Assembly (NCBI GenBank): GCA_963734845.1
Contig: CAVTIS010000003.1
Span: 124,001-188,000, forward strand
Reading direction: 5' to 3'
From: JAKAVN01 sp963734845
GTDB lineage: Bacteria; Desulfobacterota; Binatia; Binatales; Binataceae
Length of the DNA: 64,000 nucleotides
Shown: piece by piece, positions 34,178-42,868 of the stretch
Layout of the letters: each line of letters starts with the position of its first letter
Numbering within the stretch: the stretch's first letter is position 1
The notes under the pieces: generated by a model
Seen by the model: only the letters and a program-made list of their open reading frames with translations
What the model was told of the DNA's origin: nothing
Database searches by the model: none
Made by a program: the position numbers and the translations under genes

Positions 34178-35338
34178 ATGTTTCTCGAGCTTACCCCACA
34201 ACAGCAGCGCATCATCGCCATGGCCAAGGAGCTTGCGCAGGAGTTTGCGCCGCGCGCGGAGCAACACGACCGCGAAGGCAGTTTTCCGTTCGAAAACATC
34301 GCGCGCCTGAAGGAAACCGGCTACACCACGCTGACCACGCCGAAAGAGTACGGCGGATGGGGCGCCGATCCGTTTACGTTCATCCTGGCCCAGGAACAGC
34401 TCGTGCAGGGATGCTGCGCCACCGGGTTTGCGATCAACATGCATCTCAACTCGGTGAGCTTCTATGCTCCGTTCATGACCGCGGCCCAAAAGGCGCTCTA
34501 CCTCGAGAACGTCGGGCGCAAGCAGATGCTGCTCAACGGATTTTACACCGAGGGCGGCGGCGCGCGGTCGATCCTTTCGCCCAGCACCAAGGCCCGCAAG
34601 GTGCCCGGCGGCTACAAACTCAACGGGCAGAAGGTATTTTGCACGCTCTCGCCGGCGGTCGATTACTTCGGTATCAGCACCTCGCTCGAGGGCTACAAGG
34701 GATCGGCGTCTGGCGGATGCGTGTTCCTGATTCCGCGCGACACGCCCGGTCTGGAGGTGGTCGAAACCTGGGACGCGATGGGGATGCGCGCGACGGGCAG
34801 CCATACGATTATGATTCGCGACGTTTTCGCGCCGCAGGATCAGTTGATCGGAGAAGAGGGGCACTTTTTCGAGGAGTTCGTCAAAGTTGCGCACTGGTAT
34901 TGCCTGTCCTTCTCCGCGGTCTACCTCGGGATTGGTCAGGCCGCGTACAACTACGTGCTGGAATACGCGCGCACCCGCAAACTGCAGAAGACCGGGCAGT
35001 TGGTGGGCAGCTTGCCGGCGACCCGCTTCGCGCTCGGCGAGATGCACAATCGGCTGGAGGCCTGCCGCACACTCATCTACAGCCTCGCGCGCGAGATGTC
35101 GGAGGGACGGACCTACGGCGAGCGTCAGGTGATGACGATCGAGACGCTGCGCACGTTCGTGGCGGAGAACATGCTGGAGGTGGCGAATCTGGCGACCCGT
35201 ATCGCGGGCGGGCAGGGCTATCTCAAGGGCAATCCGCTGGAGCGCTATTTCCGCGACCTACGCTCGGCGCCATTGCATACGCTTAAGCGCGATGAAGTGC
35301 TGGAGATGATCGCCGCGGCGGAACTGGGATTCGCCTAA
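34178..35338 (+). CDS. Acyl-CoA dehydrogenase-like flavoprotein, possibly monooxygenase branch
   Basis: The product is 386 residues with the acyl-CoA dehydrogenase fold (FENIARLKETGYTTLTTPKE, GFYTEGGGARSILSPSTKAR, YKLNGQKVFCTLSP, AGGQGYLKGNPLERYFRDL). The C-terminus reads RSAPLHTLKRDEVLEMIA and lacks the YEGT/GTSE motif with the catalytic Glu. In that respect it resembles the DszC/hydroxylase side of the superfamily, which uses the fold for flavin monooxygenation. It follows the RidA-like gene and is probably co-transcribed. Its stop codon overlaps that of the convergent permease gene by three bases. Confidence 0.8.
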   Translation: MFLELTPQQQRIIAMAKELAQEFAPRAEQHDREGSFPFENIARLKETGYTTLTTPKEYGGWGADPFTFILAQEQLVQGCCATGFAINMHLNSVSFYAPFMTAAQKALYLENVGRKQMLLNGFYTEGGGARSILSPSTKARKVPGGYKLNGQKVFCTLSPAVDYFGISTSLEGYKGSASGGCVFLIPRDTPGLEVVETWDAMGMRATGSHTIMIRDVFAPQDQLIGEEGHFFEEFVKVAHWYCLSFSAVYLGIGQAAYNYVLEYARTRKLQKTGQLVGSLPATRFALGEMHNRLEACRTLIYSLAREMSEGRTYGERQVMTIETLRTFVAENMLEVANLATRIAGGQGYLKGNPLERYFRDLRSAPLHTLKRDEVLEMIAAAELGFA

Positions 35339-37386
35339 GCCGGAATCGCTTCCGGGACCCCATCCGGCACTGCGGCTCCCGGCCGTATCGGCGCCACCCG
35401 AACCGGCAGAATGACCAGGCTCATGCCGTGCATCTGGAGCGACTGCAGCAGGTCGAGCGCGGTGTGATTGTGCAAAAAGCGGCTCATGAAGCCGTTGAGG
35501 TCATCGCCGAAAACCAGTTGTCCCGCAAAGAACACGGAATGCCGGAACTCGCGCGCGACCTCGAAGCATAGCCCGCGGAGCTCCAGCACCACGTCGGTCC
35601 CGATCGCGGCTCGCAGTTCGGCATGGAAGCCCAGGTCCGCCGCGAGCCGGCAGTACTCCTGCAGGTCGTCGGTGATCCCGGCCTCGAGTTGCTGCAACTC
35701 CTCGGGGCCCTTGAAGAGCGCCGAGTCGACCTCGCCCACGGAGATGAAGACGACGTTGCGGAACTGATTGGGGAAGAGGTTCGCGATGCTGGTGAGCGTC
35801 GCCAGGCCGAGTCCGTTAAACCCGCTGACCATCAGGACCGCGGTGGGCAGGGCGGGATCGCGCGGCGCGGCCTCCTTGGCCGGCGCGTCGAAAATTTGCG
35901 GCAACACTTCGACCTCGAGCTGCTCGATCGCGCGCTTGACGCGCTCGTAATGGCGGCGGACCAGATAGCAGGCGGCGGCGACCCCGCCGGTCATCGCAAT
36001 GGTTATCCATCCGCCCTGGTTGAATTTCAGCGTGACCGTGAGGAACAGGATGGTCGCCGTGAAAAGGCATCCGATGCCATTGACCAGGAGCTTGCGAACC
36101 CATTTCGGCTCCGTGGCGCGCGCGTTCCACCACAGCCGGCTCATCCCGAGTTGCGAAAGCGTGAAGGTCACGAACACGTTGATCGCGTAAAGCACGACCA
36201 GCACGCTGACCTCGGCGTGGGTCTGAGAGAGAATAACCGCCGCCGCAAGGCCCATCGCCAGCACGCCGTCCTGCGTGACCAGGCGCTCGCTCAGGCTGGC
36301 AAACCGGCGCGGCACCCAGCGGTCGACCGCCATCGTGGCCAGCACCTGTGGCCCGCCGACGAAGCCGGTCTGGGCCGCGACAAACAGCAGCGCGCCCTCG
36401 CTCAGCAAGGTGAAGGTGACGACCCAGGGGCCGAGGCTGAGTCCTCCGACGCTCCATTGGGCGGTCAGCTTTTCGAACAGCACCGCATTGAGCGTCCTGC
36501 CGTGTTGCGGTTCGACGCCCTCGAGCAGGTACGCGATCAGAATGCCGCCCGCGATGAACGCCAGCGACACGGCCATGTAGATCATCGTGCGCTTGCCGGT
36601 GGCAGCCTTGGGCTCGCGCAGGATTGGCAATCCGTTGCTGACCGCCTCGATTCCCGTGTAGGTTCCGGCGCCCATGCTGTAGGCGCGGAAGAACACCACC
36701 GCGAGGCCGAACACTCCGAGCGTGCCGAAGCCGTCATGGACCTGGCGGATGGCGTTGCCGGCGATCGCGGGCAGTTCGCCTTCGCGGGCGACCAGCGCGT
36801 AAACCACCAGCAGCGTGTGCATCAGGACGAACGAGATGAAAATCGGCAGCAGCGTGAGCACCGATTCCTTCACCCCGCGCAGGTTCATCCCGACCATCGC
36901 GAGCACCACCGCGATGCAGATGTACATCCTGAAGGGCTGCCATTGGATCGGCAGGAAGCTGAAGATCGCGTCGGCGCCGCTGGCGATTGAGATCGATATT
37001 GTCAGCACGTAGTCGACGATCAGGGCGCATCCCGAGATTAGGCCCGCCTGGCGCCCGAGCAGCTTGGTCGCGACCAGGTATCCGCCGCCCCCGGTGGGAA
37101 ACTGGTCGATGGTCTGGGAATACGACGCCGAGATGATGAATACGGTCAGCGCCATCAGCAGCGCTAGGAATACGGCGAGGTACTGATGCGGACCGAGCGC
37201 GATGAACGCCTCTTCAGGGCCATAGCAGGACGAACTAAGGCCGTCCGAGCCGAGGCCCACCCACGCCAGGAAGGCGACCAGCGACATCGAATGAAAGATC
37301 GCGGGATCTTTGACGCTGCGCGGCGGGCCGATGAAAACCTTGGCCAGAGTGCGCTTGTCTCTGACGGAGTCAGTCTGTGATGCCAT
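35335..37386 (-). CDS. APC-superfamily permease, KimA/YdaO-like
   Basis: The product is 683 residues. ATG 37386 (MASQTDSVRDKRTLAK) is preferred. The frame is open 490 bases further but antisense to the kinase. About 12 membrane helices run from residue 35 to 480. SLVAFLAWVGLGSDGLSSSC, YGPEEAF, FPTGGGGYLVATKLLG and YVLTISISIASGADAIFSFL match the KimA/YdaO-type branch of amino acid/potassium permeases. A cytoplasmic C-terminal region of about 200 residues follows. In Bacillus this branch imports potassium and is controlled by c-di-AMP. Here the gene starts 5 bp after a membrane-anchored Ser/Thr kinase and a PP2C phosphatase in the same unit, so control by phosphorylation is a reasonable inference. 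Confidence 0.82.
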   Translation of the reverse strand: MASQTDSVRDKRTLAKVFIGPPRSVKDPAIFHSMSLVAFLAWVGLGSDGLSSSCYGPEEAFIALGPHQYLAVFLALLMALTVFIISASYSQTIDQFPTGGGGYLVATKLLGRQAGLISGCALIVDYVLTISISIASGADAIFSFLPIQWQPFRMYICIAVVLAMVGMNLRGVKESVLTLLPIFISFVLMHTLLVVYALVAREGELPAIAGNAIRQVHDGFGTLGVFGLAVVFFRAYSMGAGTYTGIEAVSNGLPILREPKAATGKRTMIYMAVSLAFIAGGILIAYLLEGVEPQHGRTLNAVLFEKLTAQWSVGGLSLGPWVVTFTLLSEGALLFVAAQTGFVGGPQVLATMAVDRWVPRRFASLSERLVTQDGVLAMGLAAAVILSQTHAEVSVLVVLYAINVFVTFTLSQLGMSRLWWNARATEPKWVRKLLVNGIGCLFTATILFLTVTLKFNQGGWITIAMTGGVAAACYLVRRHYERVKRAIEQLEVEVLPQIFDAPAKEAAPRDPALPTAVLMVSGFNGLGLATLTSIANLFPNQFRNVVFISVGEVDSALFKGPEELQQLEAGITDDLQEYCRLAADLGFHAELRAAIGTDVVLELRGLCFEVAREFRHSVFFAGQLVFGDDLNGFMSRFLHNHTALDLLQSLQMHGMSLVILPVRVAPIRPGAAVPDGVPEAIPA

Positions 37387-37391
37387 TGGCG

Positions 37392-38357
37392 CTATCGCCT
37401 GCCAAGAAAAACCAGCCCCGCGAAGACCGCGATCAGTACTATGAAACCACCTGCGACTACCAATGCATGCTTGAAGTGTTCCATTTCGGGACTGATCGGC
37501 TTGAGGCTTTTCGCGCGGCCTTCCAGCCTCACGCTCGATGGGTTGCGCAAGTCCTCCAGCATCGCCGCTGCGTTCGGGTAACGGCTCAGCGGCCGGCGTT
37601 CGATTGCATGAAGGATTATCTCCTCGATATGCGGATCGATTTCGGGTTTGAAGGCGCTCGGCGGCCGAGGGTCGGATTCGGCCTTCGCACGCATCGCGCC
37701 ATAGACATCGAGACCGGCGAATGGCACCGTCCCGGTGACCATCTCGAACAGGATTGTGCCCAGCGCATAGATGTCGCTGCGCGCGTCTCCCCGCTGTCCG
37801 CCAACCTGCTCGGGAGACATGTAGTCGGGTGTTCCCAGAGTGGACGACTTTCCCGCGAAGGTTAGCCGCCGCGACCATTTGTCTAGCGCGATTCCGAAAT
37901 CCATGATTTTTATCTCGCCGTTGGCATTTATCAGGATATTTTCCGGTTTAAGATCTCGATGCACGACGCCCTCACGATGGATGTAGATCAACGCTTCGCA
38001 GAGCTGACGGACGTAACTGAGGGCGAGTTGGATCGGAAGCACCACCCCGCCGCGCATCTTCGCGCGCAGTGAATTGCCTTCGAAGTATTCCATCGCGATA
38101 TAGACGCGGCTCTTGCGCCGCGGAGCGAGGATCTTGATGAGGTTGGGATGGTCGAGCCGCTGCCCGATTTTTTCCTCGCGTTGAAAGCGGCTGTAGAAAA
38201 TCGGATCGCTTTCGAATTGCAGGTACGGAATCTTCAAGACCACCGAGTGACCTCCCAGTCCGTCGATCGCCTTAAAGATCGAAGCCATTCCGCTGCGCGC
38301 CAGGACTTCGACCAACCGGTACTGATCGAGTCTGTCGCCGACACTGAGTTCGCGCAT
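37392..38357 (-). CDS. Membrane-anchored Ser/Thr protein kinase
   Basis: The product is 321 residues from ATG 38357 (MRELSVGDRLDQYRLVEVLA). All kinase hallmarks are present: a glycine loop variant (ARSGMASIFKA), Lys42 in VVLKIPY, the catalytic loop HRDLKPEN (His133, Asp135), DFG Asp153 and the SPE of the activation segment. A single C-terminal helix (LVVAGGFIVLIAVFAGLVFL) ends the protein five residues from the C-terminus, so the catalytic domain is cytoplasmic and there is no extracytoplasmic sensor domain. It sits between the PP2C phosphatase and the permease. A 16-bp palindrome lies just ahead of its start. Confidence 0.9.
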   Translation of the reverse strand: MRELSVGDRLDQYRLVEVLARSGMASIFKAIDGLGGHSVVLKIPYLQFESDPIFYSRFQREEKIGQRLDHPNLIKILAPRRKSRVYIAMEYFEGNSLRAKMRGGVVLPIQLALSYVRQLCEALIYIHREGVVHRDLKPENILINANGEIKIMDFGIALDKWSRRLTFAGKSSTLGTPDYMSPEQVGGQRGDARSDIYALGTILFEMVTGTVPFAGLDVYGAMRAKAESDPRPPSAFKPEIDPHIEEIILHAIERRPLSRYPNAAAMLEDLRNPSSVRLEGRAKSLKPISPEMEHFKHALVVAGGFIVLIAVFAGLVFLGRR

Positions 38358-38370
38358 CTTACTGGTTTGC

Positions 38371-38386
38371 CACCCTCTAGAGGGTG
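38371..38386. promoter_or_regulatory. Perfect 16-bp palindrome upstream of the kinase
   Basis: CACCCTCTAGAGGGTG is its own reverse complement. It ends 13 bases before the kinase ATG on the minus strand, in the 90-bp gap after the phosphatase gene. It could be an operator for a dimeric regulator. In RNA it would form a 6-bp hairpin with a CUAG loop near the ribosome-binding region, which could adjust kinase translation relative to the phosphatase. Confidence 0.45.
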
Positions 38387-38447
38387 ACGCGGCCGCGCAC
38401 GCGCTGACCAAGCGCGGAGATCTTCTCAGGCCTGGACTGAAGCGCCG

Positions 38448-39290
38448 TCATGCCCCTGGGCCGAACAGGCTGCGAAGCCGTTTGCGCCATCCTCCCGCTT
38501 TAGCTGGTTCGGATTGACGGTGCGTCGTTGCGATCATCCGGAATACCGCGCAGGTAAGGTCGTCGTCCGGGCCGCGCTTATTAGCCGTACCGACCAGCGA
38601 CCGACAGGCGGCTACTGCGTCGAGGCCGCGGCTCAAGCGCTCGATTTCACGGTCGCGCAGAACATTGTACAGACCATCGCTGCAGACTATCACGCGATCG
38701 CCCTGGAGCAGCGGAATCGAAATCTTCGCGACCGAGACGATCAACTCATGGCCGAGATTGCGCAGCAGGATCGAGCGCTCGGGATGGTCCCTGGCGTTCT
38801 CGGCGGTCATCAACCCGCGCTTAATTTGTTCCGCGACCATGGTGTGATCCTGTGAGATTTGCGTAATCTGTTTTCGCCGGGCGAGGTACAACCGGCAATC
38901 TCCCACGTGCGCCGCGTTGAGTATTCCGTGGTCCACGACTACCGCCGTCAGCGTGGTCGCCATCCGCCTCAGTTCCGGTACCGAGAGCGCCTTATTGTAA
39001 AGCTCAACGTTCGCCCGCTGAACGGCCCGATAGAGCCGCTTTGCGGCGCCCCATTCCACCGGGCTTTCGCGGTACGCTTTTAATGTCACCTCGATCGCCA
39101 TCGCACTGGCGATCGCGCCGCCATCGAATCCGCCGACGCCATCGGCCACCGCAAATACTACTGTATCGGGCCTTTCGATAAAGTGACCGCAGGAATCTTC
39201 ATTGTGGGGGCGGCCATTGCCGACTTCCGAAAGGAGCGCGAGATCAAACTCGGATTCGGTCACGGTCGGCGAATCCAATAAATTGTCCAT
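38448..39290 (-). CDS. PP2C-family Ser/Thr protein phosphatase
   Basis: The product is 280 residues. Metal-binding and family motifs are all present: LLSEVGNGRPHNEDSCG, VFAVADGVGGFDGG, TLTAVVVDHGILNAAHVGDC, VIVCSDGLYNVL and the terminal GPDDDLTCAVF. There is no membrane helix, so it is a soluble cytoplasmic Mn/Mg phosphatase. It is first in the phosphatase-kinase-permease unit and is the expected antagonist of the kinase. A basic tail (WRKRLRSLFGPG) may associate with the membrane. Confidence 0.92.
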   Translation of the reverse strand: MDNLLDSPTVTESEFDLALLSEVGNGRPHNEDSCGHFIERPDTVVFAVADGVGGFDGGAIASAMAIEVTLKAYRESPVEWGAAKRLYRAVQRANVELYNKALSVPELRRMATTLTAVVVDHGILNAAHVGDCRLYLARRKQITQISQDHTMVAEQIKRGLMTAENARDHPERSILLRNLGHELIVSVAKISIPLLQGDRVIVCSDGLYNVLRDREIERLSRGLDAVAACRSLVGTANKRGPDDDLTCAVFRMIATTHRQSEPAKAGGWRKRLRSLFGPGA

Positions 39291-39329
39291 CTATTAGTGG
39301 GTGAGGTGCGGGATAGAGGTTTGAGATAT

Positions 39330-39368
39330 GAGCAGACCGGCCTCACGAAACTGGAGGCCGGTCCGCTC
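39330..39368 (-). terminator. Long hairpin after the first amt gene
   Basis: GAGCAGACCGGCCTC (39330-39344) pairs with GAGGCCGGTCCGCTC (39354-39368) with one mismatch and a 9-base loop. It lies 50-90 bases past the stop of the amt gene and 40 bases ahead of the phosphatase start, so it separates the two transcription units. No T-tract follows on the minus strand. Confidence 0.55.
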
Positions 39369-39420
39369 AGCTTGAATACGATTTGAGTAAAAGCAGCCCC
39401 GAAGATCCCTCTGACTGCGG

Positions 39421-40983
39421 TCAGGCGGCCTTCCGCTTTTTTTCCGATCGTGCGAAAGTGCGCCGTCCGATCGGCACTTCATCGATGGTCTTGGGTGCGC
39501 CGTCGTCTCCGGTGACAACATATTCCGGATAGGCCGGAAATCCATGTTCATGCAGATCGAGACCTTCGATCTCGCCTTCGGTCGAGACGCGGAGCGTTCC
39601 GGTGGCCTTGACCGCATACATCAGAGCCATCGCGGCGACGAAGGTTGCGATCGTGATGGAAAAGCTGCCAATCGCCTGCGCTTTCAGCACGCCGAATCCT
39701 CCGCCGTAAAAGAGGCCGGTGACGACACTGCTGACGTCGGCTCCGGTCGGCGTAGGCGCACCATATTTTCCTGACGCGAAGAGTCCCAGTGACAGCGTGC
39801 CCCAGATTCCGGCCATCATGTGAACCGGAACGGCCCCAATCGGATCGTCGATACGCAGGTATTCAAGCAGATCGATCGAATATACCACGACGAAGCCCGC
39901 GCCGATCCCAAGCAGAAACGCGCCTTCAGGCTCGACCCAGTAGCACGGACAGGTGATCGCAACCAGGCCGGCCAGGAAACCGTTGACCGTCAGCGCGAGG
40001 TCCCACTTGCCGTCGGTCTTGTAATAGGAGATCAAGAGCGCGGTGAGACCGGCCGAGCACGCCGCCAGGGTGGTGTTGAAGGAGACGCGGCCGATGCCCA
40101 TCGTGTCGAGCGCTGACAAGGTGCTTCCGGGGTTGAACCCGTACCATCCGAACCACAGGATGAGTCCCCCGGTTGCGCCGATGATGAGGTCGTGCGGCTT
40201 CATCGGTTGTCCACCGTCACGCTTGAAGACCCGTCCGAGCCGGGGCCCCAGGGCGATCGCGCCGGCCAACGAAATCACGCCGCCGATCGTGTGCACCACG
40301 GTGGAACCCGCGAAGTCGTGGAAGGAAACCGGACCCATAACGGCGAGCCATCCGTCCGGGCCCCACGCCCAGTGACCGATAATCGGATAGATGAATCCGG
40401 TAACGCCGACGCTGTAAAGCAGGTCGCCGATGAATCCGCAACGCCCGATCATTGCGCCCGAAGTAACCGTCGAGCAGGTGTCGGCGAACGCATACTGGAA
40501 CACCCAGTAAGCTAGCAGCGGCACTCCGGTGGTGCCGTAAGTCGCCGGCAGGCCGTGCAGCATGAAGCCGGTGGTCCCGATCCACGGCGTGCCGGGTTCG
40601 AACATGAACGCGAAGCCCCACAGCCAGAAGGTGATGCCGCAGATGCAGGTGTCGGCGATCCCTTCGACCAGGATATTTACGGTTTCACGCGAGCGCGCGA
40701 AGCCGGCCTCCAGCATCACGAAACCCACCTGCATGCAGAACACCAGGTAGGCTGCGACCAGCGTCCACACCGTGTTGATCGCGTTGATGGTTGGCGGCGG
40801 CAACGCTGGCGCGGCGTCCGCGTAGGCCTGCGTGGGCAAATACCATTTCGCGGCAAGGAAGAGGACGATGCCGAGGCCAATCGTCTTTCCCAGCAACAGG
40901 GAGCCCGCCTTTTTGCGAACCTCTGCGTCTCGCAATCTTTCCCTGAACAGACTGTAAGTTCCTACTATTCTTTCGCCGAACAC
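39421..40983 (-). CDS. amt: Ammonium transporter (Amt/MEP family), copy 1
   Basis: The product is 520 residues. GTG 40983 is chosen because AGGAGGAG stands about eight bases before it. The longer frame has no signal. An N-terminal helix (LGKTIGLGIVLFLAAKWYL) precedes the 11-helix Amt core. Both pore histidines are in place: DFAGSTVVHTIGG and DDPIGAVPVHMMAGIWG. LILWFGWYGFNPGSTLS and the C-terminal GLDLHEHGFPAYPEY are also canonical, the latter forming the cytoplasmic tail that interacts with P-II. It has its own sigma-54-type promoter and a hairpin after its stop. The longer P-II operon lies upstream on the same strand. Confidence 0.93.
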   Translation of the reverse strand: MFGERIVGTYSLFRERLRDAEVRKKAGSLLLGKTIGLGIVLFLAAKWYLPTQAYADAAPALPPPTINAINTVWTLVAAYLVFCMQVGFVMLEAGFARSRETVNILVEGIADTCICGITFWLWGFAFMFEPGTPWIGTTGFMLHGLPATYGTTGVPLLAYWVFQYAFADTCSTVTSGAMIGRCGFIGDLLYSVGVTGFIYPIIGHWAWGPDGWLAVMGPVSFHDFAGSTVVHTIGGVISLAGAIALGPRLGRVFKRDGGQPMKPHDLIIGATGGLILWFGWYGFNPGSTLSALDTMGIGRVSFNTTLAACSAGLTALLISYYKTDGKWDLALTVNGFLAGLVAITCPCYWVEPEGAFLLGIGAGFVVVYSIDLLEYLRIDDPIGAVPVHMMAGIWGTLSLGLFASGKYGAPTPTGADVSSVVTGLFYGGGFGVLKAQAIGSFSITIATFVAAMALMYAVKATGTLRVSTEGEIEGLDLHEHGFPAYPEYVVTGDDGAPKTIDEVPIGRRTFARSEKKRKAA

Positions 40984-41077
40984 TTTGTTGTCTCCTCCTG
41001 CTGGGTTCCGGTTAAACGCACACGTCGCCGGCGCCGTCTTCAGCCAAGACCATGGGCGATTTGTCAGCGGGCTACAG

Positions 41078-41093
41078 AGCAATCGATGTGCCT
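41078..41093 (-). promoter_or_regulatory. Sigma-54-type promoter of the first amt gene
   Basis: On the minus strand the sequence reads AGGCACATCGATTGCT: -24 GG and -12 GC separated by exactly ten bases, against the consensus TGGCAC-N5-TTGCW. Transcription would begin near 41067, giving a leader of about 84 bases before GTG 40983. It lies in the 315-bp gap (40984-41298) in front of amt. The rest of the gap shows no gene and no clear NtrC box. Confidence 0.6.
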
Positions 41094-41298
41094 ACAACCA
41101 CGACCCGAGGATGTAAATCTGAAGAATGATTTTTGACTACGACTAAAGAAGTAGTATCGGTCAACCGAAGCGTATAGATTTCAGCGCGGTCAAACGATTT
41201 TTCAGTCGGCCGGGTCTGATCTCAGTCAGCGGCGACTGCTTGCAAGGCGGGCAGATGCTTTGAAACAGGCAGCGGGTTCGGCGGTCTCGGGTTGCTTC

Positions 41299-42309
41299 CT
41301 AGCCCATCCACAACAGGACGGCGAAACAGAGGGCCATCAGCGGCAATCCCGTTATGAGACCGATGCGGGCCCATTCGCGGCTGCTGATGCCGAGCCGGCC
41401 GGCGGCCACGATATTCGGTATGTTGCCGGGAATCAGCATGCCTCCGCTGATCAGCAAACCCATGAGAATCGCGCGCTGTTGCGTGACGCTCAGTGCGGGA
41501 CCGATTTCGGCGGCGGTAAGCGTGGCATTGTCGACCACAGCAGAGATGCTGTTGAGCCAGAAGAGCAGCGAGCCTGGCATCCGGCTGATGAAGACGTCGA
41601 CCAGCGGCCTCAAACCCCACGACAGTCCAACCAGTCCGGCCACGAACAGATATACCTTGCCGGCACGGACCGCCACTTCCATCCAGCTTTGCTCGTCGCG
41701 CTCGGCTTTGAGCGATTCTCCATGGCGCACCGGGAACATGAGACTCACCAGACCGACGATCATTATTCCGGCGACCACCAGCCAGCCGAGCAGCCGCATC
41801 AGGTACCAGAAATCCGCATGGAGGGCCGCGATCGCGATCGTCCCGAGCGGTTCGCCCACCGGCGTCAAGGCCGCGCCAAGCCCGATGGCAAAGCAGGCCA
41901 AGACCACCGCCGCTATTTCGCTCTTACGGTCGAGGTTAAGCAGAGAGATCGCTTCGACCAGAATGAGCGCGGCGATGACCGCAGTGATTACACTGGAGAG
42001 CAGGCCGAGTGCGACGATCAGGATGAGGTAAATCCAGTGCGCCGACATCACGCCGAGCAGACTTTCGACCCAGCGATCGAAGGTGGGGCGCATCAGGCGC
42101 GCGACCGCGCCGAAGAGGAGAACCGCGAGGGTCAGCGCGACAGGTTCAGTGGCGGCGGCGTGGAGCAGCGGCCAACCCCACTGCCCGCTCACCGCCGACG
42201 CGAGCGCGCCGACGATCAGGAAGAAGACCTCGATGTTGCGTTCGACCGGCTTTATCAGCACCGGCCCCAGTAACACCGCGAGCAGGATCAAACCAAGCGC
42301 CAGTACCAT
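41299..42309 (-). CDS. DUF1646-type ion transporter-like membrane protein
   Basis: The product is 336 residues from ATG 42309, with 9-10 membrane helices. Characteristic stretches are AIGLGAALTPVGEPLGTIAI, NSISAVVDNATLTAAEIGPA and GGMLIPGNIPNIVAAGRLGI. The first and last re-entrant-like motifs (PxGEPLG, PGNIPN) fit the ion transporter superfamily to which DUF1646 proteins belong. The transported ion is unknown. It is last in the nitrogen operon, 33 bp after P-II, which suggests a transport activity needed together with ammonium uptake, such as counter-ion or pH balance. Confidence 0.75.
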   Translation of the reverse strand: MVLALGLILLAVLLGPVLIKPVERNIEVFFLIVGALASAVSGQWGWPLLHAAATEPVALTLAVLLFGAVARLMRPTFDRWVESLLGVMSAHWIYLILIVALGLLSSVITAVIAALILVEAISLLNLDRKSEIAAVVLACFAIGLGAALTPVGEPLGTIAIAALHADFWYLMRLLGWLVVAGIMIVGLVSLMFPVRHGESLKAERDEQSWMEVAVRAGKVYLFVAGLVGLSWGLRPLVDVFISRMPGSLLFWLNSISAVVDNATLTAAEIGPALSVTQQRAILMGLLISGGMLIPGNIPNIVAAGRLGISSREWARIGLITGLPLMALCFAVLLWMG

Positions 42310-42342
42310 CAATTACAACCGCCGGGGCCATGCACTTGCGGA

Positions 42343-42681
42343 TCAGATGGCGCTGTCACCGTGCTCGTCGGTGCGGATGCGGATTACGTCCTGGAGGTCG
42401 GTGACGAAGATTTTACCGTCGCCGATTTTTCCGGTCTGGGCCTTGCGCGTGATGGCTTGCACCACCGAGGCGAGCTGGTCCTCGCGCACGACGATTTCGA
42501 GCTTGACCTTGGGCAGGAAGTCGATCACGTATTCAGAGCCGCGATAAAGTTCAGTATGGCCCTTCTGACGGCCGAAGCCTTTCACTTCGTAGGCGGTCAT
42601 GCCGGTGATCCCGACCTTTTGCAGTTCTTCCTTCACCGCGTCCAGGGTGAAGGGCTTGATGATGGCTTCGATCTTTTTCAC
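42343..42681 (-). CDS. glnK: P-II nitrogen regulatory protein
   Basis: The product is 112 residues, exactly the canonical length. The N-terminus MKKIEAIIKPFTLDAVKEEL, the T-loop with Tyr51 in YRGSEYVIDFLPK (the uridylylation site) and the C-terminal signature GKIGDGKIFV-x-DL are all present. It binds ATP/ADP and 2-oxoglutarate and blocks Amt channels when nitrogen is plentiful. The symbol glnK is chosen over glnB only from its genetic linkage to amt. It follows a 52-residue membrane protein by 28 bp and precedes the DUF1646 transporter. Confidence 0.95.
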   Translation of the reverse strand: MKKIEAIIKPFTLDAVKEELQKVGITGMTAYEVKGFGRQKGHTELYRGSEYVIDFLPKVKLEIVVREDQLASVVQAITRKAQTGKIGDGKIFVTDLQDVIRIRTDEHGDSAI

Positions 42682-42709
42682 TTGGGCTCCTCCGCGACCG
42701 CTCCGACGT

Positions 42710-42868
42710 TCAGACGACCGGACCGCGTTTAATCAACCATAGAACCGTTATCAGGACTCCCGCGGCCACTGGTATCGGCGGCGCGCCGAACACCGCGATC
42801 GCGGCTGCGGCCGCAAGCGCTCCGGTGCCGAGGGTCAACACGATATGCCGCTCTTTGGTCATAGTCAT
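42710..42868 (-). CDS. Small membrane protein (52 aa) in the ammonium operon
   Basis: ATG 42868 overlaps the stop of the TPR gene by four bases (ATGA), and TGA 42710-42712 lies 28 bp before P-II. The product MTMTKERHIVLTLGTGALAA and onward is almost entirely hydrophobic: two short helices (about residues 9-27 and 31-46) separated by GAPPIP, ending KRGPVV. Such a two-helix hairpin could sit in the inner membrane beside the transporters. I know no named family. Coupling to its neighbours supports it as a real gene. Confidence 0.6.
   Translation of the reverse strand: MTMTKERHIVLTLGTGALAAAAAIAVFGAPPIPVAAGVLITVLWLIKRGPVV

Noticed and set aside
35623..36990. 455-codon plus-strand open frame rich in Arg, Asp and His
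   Set aside because: Antisense shadow of the KimA-like permease, with no protein-like pattern.
40984..41298. NtrC binding boxes upstream of amt copy 1
   Set aside because: No convincing TGCACY-N5-RGTGCA-like pair was found. Only the sigma-54 core promoter is reported.
41260..42273. 337-codon plus-strand open frame over the DUF1646 gene
   Set aside because: Antisense. The minus-strand product has clear membrane topology and family motifs.
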